From Taxawa tesnikishii (nom. ined.) (Eukaryota; Ascomycota; Dothideomycetes; Dothideales): a DNA stretch of 64,000 nucleotides. Positions 21,970-32,826 of this stretch are shown here, one piece after another (position 1 is the stretch's first letter; the number at the start of each line of letters is the position of its first letter). Location: contig JAPDRO010000027.1 in the NCBI GenBank assembly GCA_030247885.1, forward strand, positions 372,001 to 436,000, given 5' to 3'. The position numbers and the translations under genes are program-made. The notes under the pieces were generated by a model. The model was not told where the DNA came from and did no database searches. It was given only the letters and a program-made list of their open reading frames with translations.

Positions 21970-24266
21970 TCAGAAGTCCCGATCCCGATCCCGAGCCATC
22001 GAACCAGCCGAAGGGCTCGGAGCCTCCGTCACACGCGGACTAGTATGACCAGAGTGCTGCGAATACTGCGTCCGCGCCGACTGCTGCCTACCCAGAAAAT
22101 CCTTCTCACTCGCTTCATAGACGTTCACTGGACTTCGCACGCTCGGCATCTCGGTCGGCATCGGCGGGGGCAAGTGCGGCTGGATCTGCAGCGGTGGAGG
22201 ATAATAGAGTTGCTGAGGGGTGGATAGTAGGGTTGAGGATGTGACGATGTACGGCCGAGTTCGTGCAGACTCCTGTTGTCGGGCCATGGGGTGTTGGTGT
22301 CTGCGCGGGATGACCAGCCTGGTGATGTTTGCAGTGGGTAGCCGGCATCAAGTTCTTGACCGGTGGGGCTCAGAACTGGTTTGTGAACGTTGCTGTAGTG
22401 GGAGCGGGGTGAGGATGGGTCGGGGTTCGGAAGCTCGGCCATTGTCTGTGAGGGATAGCCCTGTCCTTTTCGACCTGCTGCAGCCCGCTGCGCTTTATTC
22501 TTACTCCGCCGGCGGAGACAGAAGATGAGTACGCCGACGGCGACAAGGGCGACGACTCCGCCGACCGTGCCCCCTGCAATTGCTCCCACATTGGTGTGCG
22601 ATTCAGATGACGTATGATTGGATGATGTTCCGTTGGTAACCAACACTGGAATGGCACGTGTAGGAGTCCGTGTTGCTGCGGCATAGACTCGAGTGAAATA
22701 AACCGAAAGATCGTTGGAGTTCCAGCCCTGTGTAGGGGTGGTGAGAGTCGCCCCGCCAGTTGCCCTGAACGATGGTCAATAGATTGTCCATCAGCGCCGT
22801 CGCAAGGACACATACCCGCCGCCCACGGCTTTGGTAATTTCCGGCGGAACCTGATAGCTCGTGACGTTGGGCAAGAAATAGTACCACATGGCGTCTTCTT
22901 CATTCTGCTTTCCAAGGTTGAGGTTGTGCATGCCGTAGTTGACTTGGGCATCGCATTGAGTTGAGGAAGCGTTCGGAAAGGTTCCTCCCATAATAATCAT
23001 TTGGGAGTTGTCGATAACATTGCAGGTCAGGGAGTGATGAGGGTATGTCTGATTTGTTGACCACCACTGACCATCATGAGCAGGACTCCTGAGCAAGTAC
23101 AAGATAAATACATACCTTGATCCACGTGAAAGACGGCATCGACAGAATGTATACGTCATCGTAGCCAACTGAATTGTTGTTTGGCATTCCAAGACCGCCA
23201 TAGAGATATCTGCATATGATAAGCATCGTCGGCTTGGGAAGCGGTGGGAGACTGACACATTGTATGAAGAATGGTCTTGAGCCCAAGTAACACCGGCACA
23301 GAACCTGCGGCGCATTCCCGGGATATCACCTGTAGCCGTTTGCGTGTACCATCTGTCATTGGCAATGTCGTAGAGGTGGATTTCCTATTGGAGTCAGTGG
23401 CAAGGACCTCGATCGACATACAGCACCACGAACACTCATAGGTACCTATCAGCCGTTAGCGATTGTTTCACGTGAAGACAACAACGCCACCTACGCCTGT
23501 AAAGCTTCCGTTTCCTGACCCAGAAGATGTCTCAACACCGCCGAAATATACCAGCATGCCTCCATCGGATGCAGGAATGTAGACCATGACACCTTCTGCT
23601 CTACCGGTGTTGTCCGGTCCGGTGATGTTTGTCCACCTGTTCTGGATCATATCATAGCTCAGCAGGTAAGAAGAGGCGATTGGTGGTCCAGCCCAGTTCG
23701 GGATTGTCGCGTTGCTCATCCAGCCCCCATAGTAGTATCCGACACCTCTGTCGTTGACAGCAACGCCAGCACCGTAGGAGGACGGAGATATATCAGACGT
23801 ATCCGATACTGTTTGGTTCCACTGGTTGTAAATCGCATCATAGGCCCAAAGGGAGAATGGTTGTGCCGATGAGGTAGATTCACCGCCGTACAGGTAGAGG
23901 ACCTTGTTGACAGTGTCCGCCCAGAGGATTCCGCCTGAGAGGGATGGCACTTGTGAACCTTTTGTCAGGTTGTCGTACTCCTGTGGCATATGCTGGTTGT
24001 CGACATCCAAATTCGCATATAGAAGGTACGTATCTAGACAGAGTTAGATGGTCGAAGAAGTTATCGAGGAAGGTCTTCTAACTGGTGTAGTTGGTTGGGT
24101 TTTGTTGATAGTTGATTTGGCCTCCATCGATGAAGAGCCTTCGGTCTATAACAGCTGTCTGTTGTCCGAAGCGACGGCAGAAGTCCGCCAACGGATCATA
24201 CTGTGCGAACGATAGCTGTACGAGTAGAGCTGCAACAGCGAGGCGACAGAGCCTTGTGAGAGCCAT
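21970..24266 (-). CDS. Kelch beta-propeller type I membrane protein; one apparent 1-base loss
   Basis: Start ATG 24266; a signal peptide MALTRLCRLAVAALLVQLSFAQ is followed by the mature DPLADFCRRFGQQTAVID. Exon 1 ends at 24083; a 49-bp intron, exon 2 from 24033, and further short introns follow, one pair flanking a 12-nt micro-exon (23434-23445). Kelch blades include KVLYLYGGESTS, GVGYYYGGWMS, MLVYFGGVETS, EIHLYDIANDRWY, VYLYGGLGMPNNN and MIIMGGTFPN, with many N-glycosylation sequons. A single membrane span (GTVGGVVALVAVGVLIFCL) with a stop-transfer RRRSKNK precedes a Pro/Ser-rich cytosolic tail ending in RDRDRDF. Such proteins are common fungal surface proteins of unknown function. In the tail the frame changes at the G/C run 22288-22291, restored by one base. 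Confidence 0.8.
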
Positions 24267-26304
24267 AATGGCACATACACGACGGCTCTGTGCAGAACGT
24301 TGCAAGGCTCAGAGTAAGCGAAACACCAGGAAGTAACGTTGGTAGTTAGGGTTTGATCAAGCCAGGTACAGCGGTATGTGAATGATGCGAGAGAGGAAAC
24401 AAGTTCGGATGGTCCAGAAGGGTCACCAAATGAGATGTAGGAGCAATGTACTCAGTCACGGAGAGCGCCACCAATTTGTCGAGGAGGGACAGGGCTGAAG
24501 CATATCATCGCAGAGTAACCTATCCCCAGGGCTGGATCCACACACGGCGCATGCAAAGTCCGGAGGCTTGGAGAACCATGGCCACGTCCCGATGAAGTCT
24601 CGAATGCCGCCTGCGTCCCAACGCGAGCTTTTGTTCAAGCGTAAGCGGACGATGGCAGACATTCCCATAGACCGCTTGCTCTTTGCGCAAAGGGGCAACT
24701 TGACGATGCCGGCGACCAACCCGGACAGATTACTCTGTGTCCTTGCCAGCAGCGAAGGATGGTCTGACTTTGGATCTGGCGAGTTTCGTGTAACGACCTG
24801 CAGGAAGTGGAACGACGGAGCACCAATGAGGCAGTGCATATCGCATCAGCTGTCAGACGGGCTGACAGACTCCCGATACAGTCCTGCAGGAGTCCGCGAA
24901 TGAAGGCAGAGACTGGCGCAATCCGAGTCGTCGACATGGGTTGGCCATGTTGTACGTGGTGCGCCTCAACACATGCTGCAGTAATATTTAGGTCTCAGAT
25001 TGGCGGGGTGCGGAACTGCCCAGGGCTGGGCCTCACATGCATGGCTTTCAGCTGCTGAACACGATATCGCGTTGATTTGCAGCAGGCTCCGCGCGCATGT
25101 GATACATCACCGTCTGACCGAGAGTGGAGACCCCCAACTTGTGAACGTGCCCAACGACAAACATAAAGGGCAAATACCCCGGCCACCGCTGCCTGGAGGA
25201 AGGAGACAGCTCCTGTACCGGAGGCTTGAAATCGATGTTCGGTGAGGATTGGACGAGGACCGTGGAGGAAGCAGGGAGTTGGATCCCCGCCGTCACTGAG
25301 CAACAGCCGTCCCGCAACACGTGATTCCCATGCTCTTTTGATAGCAGTCAATCCGAGTCTTCTTATCTCTGAACTTTACAAACAACCTGCTTGGTGGTAA
25401 TGCCATCCAAAGCACTGTACCCAACACGATGTTTCAATGCGCGTGATGCAGGCTCACCATGCATCACCACAAACCAACTCGTCTGTATGGAATAGGTCAC
25501 CAGCATACTCACAGTGTTGCTTATGCGAATACTCACGGTGATGGCGGACGTGTGTGATCATGCTAGCCTCCTGGCCCTTGCCGCTCTCGGCAGCGTAGTA
25601 CTGACGGACCCATACTCACGCAGTTTCTACTGTCCCCTCCCACCATGACGACGACAGCTGAGAGAAGGACTCTGAACGCAGCGGAGAGGGCGGCGACGTC
25701 ATTCACTGTTTCCGCTGTTCATCGCTGGTCTTGAAAGGAGGTGTACTCTGTCCAAAGGGCTGGATTCCTTCCATTCGCTTGCGTACATCACGAGCGGTGG
25801 AACGTAAAGGAACAAGGATTCCCGGCTCACAAAAGATGAATTGAACTAGATAGGGCGCCCTGAGAGTACACACCTGTCTTTCCAGACTGGAAGTCTATCC
25901 TGCGCAGGTGTAACACACTTCCACTAATGTCTTACTCAAGCTCGAGGCAAGCATCACTCAACAACTGCTTTGACTTTGTCTGAGCATGACTTGGGCTTGA
26001 CTTGTACATGGACTGTTCGCTCGAATGCCTTGGACCAAGGGAAGATGCCGAGTTCAAGTTTGCCAAGACTGCTGCGTGCCTTCCTTGCGGCTGCAGTGTG
26101 ACGCGCTTTCCCCAGCGCGACTGAAGCTGAAACTGCCAGCTTCACTTACACTTTCCCCTTTCACCACGTCAATAACAATACTGGATCATCGTGCCGCAAT
26201 TGTTCTTCCTTGCTTGTACTTGTCGCCGCCATAGCAAAAACAAATATCTTACTCATATCAACATATCGTTACTGTGAAACTGCGACTGCCCAACATCACT
26301 CACA
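24267..26304. other. Divergent intergenic region, 2.0 kb
   Basis: Lies between the kelch gene and the SAP-domain gene, which start in opposite directions. An ORF at 24568-24903 (111 codons) has no motif. A pyrimidine-rich stretch before 26305 is a likely promoter. No gene could be supported. Confidence 0.4.
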
Positions 26305-27201
26305 ATGGCCGACTACGCGAAGATGAAGAACGCCGAGCTCGAGGCTCTCCTTGTCGAGCGCGGACTCCCAAAGACCGGCAAGAAGGCAGACATGGTTAAG
26401 CGACTCGAGGAAGACGACAAAGCCAAGTCGAGCGCCCCTTCTAAAGCTACCAACGAAGACGAAATTGACTGGGACGACGAGCCAGCCGCGACCGACGCGA
26501 AGACCACCACAACTGCGTCCGCTGTTGCCGAAGCAAAGACAGCCACCACTGAGCCCGCCGCTGCCGCCCTTGCTGCTGGTGGTCAAGGTCAAGTAGACAA
26601 TCCGCAAGCGGTGCCCAACCAGGTCGTCGGCGAGGACGTCACCAACACCGGCAGCCTTGCTGTCTCGAAACCAGACGAAGAAGCCCCTGCAGCTACCGGC
26701 GCGACGACTGCGGTCGAGTCGACCGAAGCAGTAGCGCCAGCCGAAGAGAAGAAAGAGCCAGTCGACTTCAGCTCCGGTCTGGCGAAGACCACACTTGATG
26801 AGGAGATTGAGAAGCGCAAGGCGCGCGCCAAGAAATTCGGCTTGGATGTCGAAAAGGACGAAACGCTGAAGGCTCTTGAGCGTGCGAAGAAGTTCGGTGC
26901 AACGGAGCTTCCTGGCAACTTGAACGAAGCTCTTCCTGAGAAGCGCGAGAGGAAGCGCGGACGAGAGGGCGGCGAGGAGAATGGGGACAGCAAGAGGAGA
27001 GGCGCAAGGGGCAGGCCGGATCTGGGTGGCCGCAGAGGTAGCAGCAGGAGGAACACACCGAGATCGGGCACGCCAAACAAGGGCGCAGGAGCGGGCACAG
27101 GCACAGCACCGCAGGCAAAGGCCGCAGGTGGAGGACCTACCTGGATGAGCGAAGCGGACAGGGCAAAGGCGGAGGCGCGCAAAGCGAAATTTGCGTCTTA
27201 G
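26305..27201 (+). CDS. SAP-domain mRNA-export protein, Tho1/SARNP (CIP29)-like
   Basis: Single-exon gene of 298 codons with ATG 26305 in a good context (CTCACAATGGCC). Residues 4-38 form a SAP domain (YAKMKNAELEALLVERGLP then KTGKKADMVKRLEEDD). A tryptophan-acid patch DEIDWDDEP follows, then an Ala/Thr/Glu-rich linker. About residues 155-200 carry the tandem DEEIEKRKARAKKFGLDVE and LKALERAKKFG repeats of the Tho1/MOS11 C-terminal domain. The tail is Arg/Gly-rich (KRERKRGREGG and RRGSSRRNTPRSG) and ends in WMSEADRAKAEARKAKFAS. In yeast Tho1 binds nascent RNA and the DEAD-box helicase Sub2 and helps mRNP export. The frame is intact. Confidence 0.88.
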   Translation: MADYAKMKNAELEALLVERGLPKTGKKADMVKRLEEDDKAKSSAPSKATNEDEIDWDDEPAATDAKTTTTASAVAEAKTATTEPAAAALAAGGQGQVDNPQAVPNQVVGEDVTNTGSLAVSKPDEEAPAATGATTAVESTEAVAPAEEKKEPVDFSSGLAKTTLDEEIEKRKARAKKFGLDVEKDETLKALERAKKFGATELPGNLNEALPEKRERKRGREGGEENGDSKRRGARGRPDLGGRRGSSRRNTPRSGTPNKGAGAGTGTAPQAKAAGGGPTWMSEADRAKAEARKAKFAS

Positions 27202-27729
27202 GAGCCCTCAAGATCAGGAGCGCCCTCTAAATCCCTGTCGCCTTGCGTATGGGCTGGAACTAGGATGGCATGGGAAAAATATCAGGCGTGGAGGCGTTAC
27301 GGGTCACGGGCGACGGTTTTTTCAACAAGCAGCAAGGGTACGATATCTGGTCAGCGCATTAACTCCACGCAGGCGCTTCACAATGAAACAACCTATTAAA
27401 CCCCCTTTCGCGCTGGTCTTCGACCTGATTTGCAAGCCTTATCTCGAGATCTATCCTTGCTCTTCCTCGCTAAAAGTTTGGCACATTCGTGTTGGAGCCT
27501 GGCCGATCTTCATGAGTTCCTCCCTGTCGCTTGAGCAAGCGGAGTTGGTCCACATCCCGAGATACCTTTTATACGTTCTTCTATCTCTCCTCAGATTTTT
27601 GGCTTGTTTTGAAGAATGGTTCCCGCTTCCGGTTCTCCAAACGTAGTCAGCTACGACTACACGCGAAAGGCAGGGGTGCGGATGATTCGCACGCAAACAA
27701 CGCATGCCCATCGCACGAGAAACCACGTA
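27202..27729. other. Convergent 3'-3' spacer
   Basis: 528 bp between the stop codons of the SAP gene and the acyl-CoA synthetase gene. ORFs on both strands overlap and carry no motif. Nothing is called. Confidence 0.5.
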
Positions 27730-29725
27730 TTACAGCCTAGCCCTTGATTTTCGACCGCCTGCCGGATGCCATTTCTGCACGGTCCCAAGAGAACCATGAT
27801 CAGGAGGGAAAAGCTGAGGACCGAGCAACTTCTTCGACACCTTTCCGGTTGCTGTTTTTGGTATTTCTCCTTCGAGTATCGTGAGCAGAGTCGGCATTTT
27901 GTACCTCGCTAGCCGGTCGGAAAGATCTTCCCTCAACTTCTCGATATCCAGACTCGACGTCACTGGTTGCAATCTGTGGTCCCGTCCGTCGTGGGTTGGA
28001 GGGAGGACGTTGGATCTCAACACAACGGCTGCCGCGACCCGCTGCCCGAATTCCTCATCGGGTACGCCTACAACTGTGACCTCGGATATATACGGCAGTC
28101 CCAATATCTCCCGCTCGATGTCTAGAGCCGATATCTTATATCCGCCGGATTTGATGACTGCGATCCGTTAGCAGTGTGGGGAGATGAACACTGGCGCTAC
28201 GCACTATCGACAGAGGCGCGGCCCAAGATCCAGTAGTAATTGCCCTCCCGGCGTGCTATATCGCCAGATCTGTAATATCCTTCCTCGTCGTGCGCTTTAC
28301 GGGTTGCCTCATCGTCGTACATATACCTGGACCCTGTCAGTTACCTGCTCTTCTGGCATACACAAGAAATACAACTTGGAAAACATGTATGGACTCCTTA
28401 TCAAGACTTCGCCTTCATCACCTTCGGAGAGCTTGATGTCGATTCCGGCTGGAACCTCGCCCACTGAACCCTGCTAGCGGTCAGCATACACTTGAGTCTT
28501 GCATCGAATACCACAGTACCTCGGGGACGTGGTCATCGTCCATGCGAACTTTGAACACCGCCCCGAACTCCGTTGCTCCGTATCTCAAGAGTATCTTTTT
28601 CCCCATGACACCCTGCCAAAAATCCGCGATCGGCTTCGGCAGCGCGCTCGTTCCGCACCAAGACGCTCTGAACTGCCTTGCCGCAGCGACATACTCTGCC
28701 GTGTCCTTCCCGCCTTCGAGAGTATGCTGGTAATACCGCATCATCCGCATATAGATGGTCGGCACGCCGGAAAATATCGTCAAACCTCCCTGCGCCAGCG
28801 TTCCCAGGTCCAGCCGGGATCGAAGCTGCCGCTTCGAAACTCGATGCAAGCGCCGGCTACCAGCAAGGGGAAGAACATCATGCCCACACCGGTTGCATGG
28901 TGCACGGGGAGAAGATGTAAGAGCACGTCGCTCTCAGATATGTGGTAGTGGTCCGCGACTGACAAGGCGAAGTCGTGAACGAATGCACGCGGCATCACAG
29001 ATCCTTTCGGTGGGCCGGTGGTGCCTGGAAACGTTGATTAGCCATTACACGCAACCACGAGTTTGCCAAATTCGTACCGCTCGTGAAGATGACAACACCT
29101 GGAGCATTTTCGTCCAGATATCTGTCAGATGAGACCATGATATCAGCCGCTCGCACGACCGGGGTGAAGGTGGAAGGCGCGATTGGCAAACAACAGAACG
29201 TGCTCGTGGGATCCCCGCTTTGATCAGTTTCTCTAGCTCTACGCCCTGGCTCATTGCAGATGACGAAGCTAGCACAGCAATCGATCGCGACTTTCTTGCG
29301 TAGTACAAAGCCTCCTTCGGCGGCAACGCCACAGCTGCGCTCGTCAGCTTCTTCATAGGCAATCCTCCATCACGATATATCTGGAACTTACTCATGGGCA
29401 CGCATGCCCCGCCGAAAGCCAGAACCGCAAGCATAGCCACGGCATACTCGTATCCGCCTGCTGCGAGGATCGCGATATAAACAGGTTCGCCTCCAGCTAG
29501 GATCTTCTGGGTGCTTGTACGGAGATCATGGCGGAGCCTGTTCCGCAAGGCCAGGACATCTGTCAGGAGTTGCAGGTATGTTGCTTCCGCATGAGCGATG
29601 TCGTCGCGTACGGCTAGCCTTGGAGGTCGGTTGTGAGCGAAGCGTAGTAGTCTGCTGAAGAAGGGGGATCGTGGTAAGACGTAAGGGCCGTCGTGGGCGG
29701 GGACGTATTTTGTGCGGTCGTCCAT
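27730..29725 (-). CDS. Peroxisomal acyl-CoA synthetase, ACSF3/malonyl-CoA-synthetase-like; two apparent 1-base losses
   Basis: Start ATG 29725 (MDDRTKYVPAHDGPYVLPRSP). Adenylate-forming landmarks: IAILAAGGYEYAVAMLAVLAFGGACVPMS, VVIFTSGTTGPPKGSVMPRA (P-loop, formed across an intron), HLLPVHHATGVGMMFFPLL, IFSGVPTIYMRMM, LLRYGATEFGAVFKV, EGYYRSGDIARREGNYYWIL, GRASVDIIKSGGYKIS (hinge), VVGVPDEEFGQ and IPKTATGKVSKK with the catalytic Lys. It ends in -ARL, which fits the PTS1 consensus [SAC]-[KRH]-L. Four introns were inferred. Two frame changes, near 29185-29190 and at 28788-28790, are restored by one base each. The closest family is ACSF3-like malonyl/methylmalonyl-CoA synthetase; the acyl substrate cannot be read from sequence. 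Its divergent partner is acyl-CoA oxidase, which supports a role in peroxisomal acyl activation. Confidence 0.82.
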
Positions 29726-30170
29726 GGCTTAATTTGTCTTCGATCGGATTAACTGCTAAGGCTGAGTTGCTGCTCGTCTGGCTGGTGTGGTAGATTCAGA
29801 GCTCAGATCTGAATTAGAGGAGGGAGCGAACAAAGGTAGGATGTACGTTTCCCACACTGGACTTTGCTTTGTACTCTTCCTTAATGTTTCTCTGTTTCTC
29901 TTCAAGTCTTTTCTCCTTCCACGGTTGAGAAACAACAATGTGTCATGTACTAACCAATCCTTCTCCGATGCCATGGCCGACCATTTCCCCGCAAATGAAA
30001 CTGAAGTCGTGTGGGGTGAAGATGCGGGATGCGGGGAAACCAACCATTGTTCCTCGGTTGCAACCGTGCAGATGCAGATCGGTATGTCTAATATCTTGTT
30101 GTGTGTCTTCGCATTCGTTTCAGTGCGATGTGTCAATCATACTCTCTAATTCCATTCATAATCCACCAAC
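29726..30170. promoter_or_regulatory. Bidirectional promoter, acyl-CoA synthetase / acyl-CoA oxidase
   Basis: 445 bp separate the divergent start codons. It holds a C/T-rich tract (29870-29920) and one CCTCGG hexamer. A possible 5'-UTR intron of the oxidase gene (GTATGTCT at 30080 to TTTCAG at 30122) would place the hexamer in the leader. Confidence 0.55.
30052..30057 (+). promoter_or_regulatory. CCTCGG hexamer, candidate FarA/FarB (fatty-acid response) site
   Basis: CCTCGG is the core reported for FarA/FarB binding upstream of beta-oxidation and peroxin genes in Aspergillus. Here it lies 114 bp before the oxidase ATG. A single hexamer can occur by chance; the support is its place between two PTS1-bearing fatty-acid genes. 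Confidence 0.45.
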
Positions 30171-32306
30171 ATGCCGGATTTCCCTGACAATTTACGACCA
30201 GCAGCACCAGATGGCGCGACTATACTCCGCAATGAACGAAAGAAATCCAACGTACCAGCGCAGGAACTTGCAAATCATCTATTCGGCCGTGATGGCTTTC
30301 TGGACCGGCAGAGTAGAATCCTTATGATATTGGAACGCGACCCCTTGTTCCGGAAGGAGAAGCAGATGAATCTCTCTCGTCCAGAACGATACCACTTGGG
30401 TCTCGCTCGAGCAAAAGCCCTACGTCGCCTGTCGGTCAAGCACCACTGGGACTCCGAGGACGACAAGATGGCAGAGTACCTAGTGGATGACGTCAGCCCG
30501 TACATGTTGCACATGTCCATGTTCGTTACCACAGTACGAGAGCAAGGCTCCGACGCTCAGCGCGCGTTCTGGCTGCCAAAAATCGAGAATTGGGAAATCA
30601 TCGGCGCGTACGCGCAGACAGAGCTTGGACACGGCAGCAACGTGCGCGGACTCGAATTGCAGGCCAAATGGGACCCGAAAGCGAGGGAGTTCGTACTGAA
30701 CAGTCCGGCTCTGACGGCCAGCAAGTGGTGGAATGGGACACTGGGACGCACCGCAAACCATGCCATCGTGGTCGCGCAGTTGCTGCTTCCCGACTCCGCA
30801 TCTTTCACATCTCCGTCCGAAGGCGAGGTGCAGTACAAGTCCCACGGCCCTCATCCCTTCATCGTGCAGATCCGCACCCTGGACACGCATCAACCACTCC
30901 CGCGCATCATCGTGGGCGATATCGGACCGAAGTACGGCTACGCATCCATGGACAATGGGTACATGCTCTTCAACAGCTTCCGAATCCCACACTCAGCGCT
31001 CCTGTGCCGCTACTCGCGCGTCGATCCCGCCACGGGCGCCTACACCCGCACCGAAGGCGTGAATCCCGCAATCGTGTACGGCAGCCTCACAGCCGTGCGC
31101 GCCAACATTGTCATGCACGCGCGTCTTGTGCTCGCGCGCGCCGTCACCGTCGCTGTGCGCTACACCGCCATCAGGCGCCAATTCGCGGATCGCGACGGCG
31201 CCAAGGGAGCACCTGAACTGCCAGTCCTTGACTACCCGACCGTACAAATCCGTATCCTGCCACTCCTGGCCGCGACATTCGCGCTTCACTACACAGGGCG
31301 CTGGATGCAGGAGCTATACGCTCGCACCCGGGCCGCCATCGACACGAAGAACGATTTCGGACGCCTGGCGGAGCTGCATGCCGCGAGTTCGGGATTGAAG
31401 AGCCTGTGTACGGAGATCGCGGCAAACGGCATCGAAACGTGTAGACGTGCGTGTGGTGGACACGGGTTCGGGGGTGGGAGCGGACTGGTGCAGCTCAACG
31501 CAGACTACTTGAGTAAACCGACGGTTGAAGGTGACAACTGGATGATCACGCAGCAAACATCCGCTTGGCTCATCAAGCAAATGAGGGAGGCGGCGGAGTG
31601 CCTTTGCAAATCGCCCTCTTCCTCTGACAAAGAGGAGAGCAGTGGAGAGAACGAATTCAAGGAAGATTGCAGGAGGTACTTGACCCAGCGACAGGGCCAC
31701 TCTCTGGGTCCGGTGGGCTCTGTCTTGCTCTGCGATACGGCGATCGTGGAAGCGTTCCGTCGGCGCGCTTTGCATCAGACGTACCACTTGACCCACGCAC
31801 GAATCCTGCAGAAACGCAGCTGGAACGACTTGCTCATACCCTTGCACAAGCTCGCCATTGCGTACGCACAGTTCCTGCTCGTGGACAACTTCTACAACGC
31901 CCTCTCCTCGCTTTCCAAGAACAAGCAAATACCAGCGCAGTTGAAGAGCATTGTGGAAAAGCTTTTCCGCCTCTTCGCACTCAATTTAATGGACCTCAAT
32001 GCACGCGAGTTCAGCACCTGCACCGCCGTCGAGGAGGCGGAACTCGATGCCCTCCAGTCTACCGTTCAAGACTTGATGAAGGAGATCAGGCCGCATGCGG
32101 TGAACTTGGTCGACGCGTGGTCGATTCCGGATTTCCTGCTCGAGAGCGCTTTGGGGAGGTATGATGGGAGAGTGTATGAGGAGCTCTTCCGGAGAGCGCA
32201 TAAGCTGAATCCGCTAAATGGGATCACGTTCAATCCCGACTGGAGGAGCGAGGAGGTTGTGATGGGCGCGCGAGGTGGGATTGAGGAGATCAAGGCGAAG
32301 TTGTGA
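30171..32306 (+). CDS. Peroxisomal acyl-CoA oxidase
   Basis: Single exon of 711 codons, fully open. Acyl-CoA oxidase order: N-terminal helical domain with MSMFVTTVREQGSDAQRAFW, the flavin-binding EIIGAYAQTELGHGSNVRGLE, KWWNGTLGRTANHAIVVAQL, FNSFRIPHSALLCRYSRVD, RANIVMHARLVLARAVTVAVRYTAIRRQF, the ACGGHGFGGGSGLVQL loop and PTVEGDNWMITQQTSAWL, whose Glu is at the catalytic-base position. The C-terminal ACOX domain follows and the protein ends in -AKL, a PTS1 variant. It catalyses the first, FAD-dependent step of peroxisomal beta-oxidation, giving trans-2-enoyl-CoA and H2O2. Length is near the fungal norm. It shares a promoter with the acyl-CoA synthetase gene on the other strand. Confidence 0.95.
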   Translation: MPDFPDNLRPAAPDGATILRNERKKSNVPAQELANHLFGRDGFLDRQSRILMILERDPLFRKEKQMNLSRPERYHLGLARAKALRRLSVKHHWDSEDDKMAEYLVDDVSPYMLHMSMFVTTVREQGSDAQRAFWLPKIENWEIIGAYAQTELGHGSNVRGLELQAKWDPKAREFVLNSPALTASKWWNGTLGRTANHAIVVAQLLLPDSASFTSPSEGEVQYKSHGPHPFIVQIRTLDTHQPLPRIIVGDIGPKYGYASMDNGYMLFNSFRIPHSALLCRYSRVDPATGAYTRTEGVNPAIVYGSLTAVRANIVMHARLVLARAVTVAVRYTAIRRQFADRDGAKGAPELPVLDYPTVQIRILPLLAATFALHYTGRWMQELYARTRAAIDTKNDFGRLAELHAASSGLKSLCTEIAANGIETCRRACGGHGFGGGSGLVQLNADYLSKPTVEGDNWMITQQTSAWLIKQMREAAECLCKSPSSSDKEESSGENEFKEDCRRYLTQRQGHSLGPVGSVLLCDTAIVEAFRRRALHQTYHLTHARILQKRSWNDLLIPLHKLAIAYAQFLLVDNFYNALSSLSKNKQIPAQLKSIVEKLFRLFALNLMDLNAREFSTCTAVEEAELDALQSTVQDLMKEIRPHAVNLVDAWSIPDFLLESALGRYDGRVYEELFRRAHKLNPLNGITFNPDWRSEEVVMGARGGIEEIKAKL

Positions 32307-32826
32307 TGAGGGAGCCATGAGTTAGCGTCTTGAGCACGAGCGACCCGAGAATGAGTTTGCTTTGCCTTGCATGAGCTCTTGCATCGTGTCCGAGCGTTCC
32401 AACCCAGTGTTGCACAAGTTTTCTCGAGCATGGGCGTTCCAGGCATGAGCTTGTGTAAGGGTGGAGCACAATCGTCGGTAGCACGAGCTTCTCCACGCAC
32501 GAGCGTCCCAGTCTGCCTGAATGCCTTACCTGGTATCTATTGAGTACATGTGTAGGGAAAATGTTGGTTGAGACTGCACATTCTCGTTCATAGTGGTACA
32601 AACCCAACCGAAAGAATTTCATGTCGCGCAGGGCCATGGCGCGCGCATTCTCGAGCTGATATGATCGTCCGGGTCGAATCCGTCTCCGAACCTCTCCCGC
32701 ATCTCCCCTCCCCCACTTCACCCCGCAACCCGGGGATTTCCATTTCCGTTCCTCAATCATGCACTTGAAAAGAAGGCCACCTGCCACAGCCTTCATCGTT
32801 CATCTGCATCCTTGTCTCTACTTGCA
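32307..32826. other. Spacer with degenerate GCAYGAGC repeats
   Basis: This is the 520-bp 3' side of the oxidase gene and P450 promoter. Between 32330 and 32510 the word CACGAGC/CATGAGC recurs about six times at irregular 25-50-bp spacing. The purpose is unknown; it may be a decayed tandem repeat. Confidence 0.35.

Noticed and set aside
29787-30149. ORFs in the acyl-CoA synthetase/oxidase promoter
   Set aside because: No motif, and they overlap a likely 5'-UTR intron; they do not join in frame to the oxidase.
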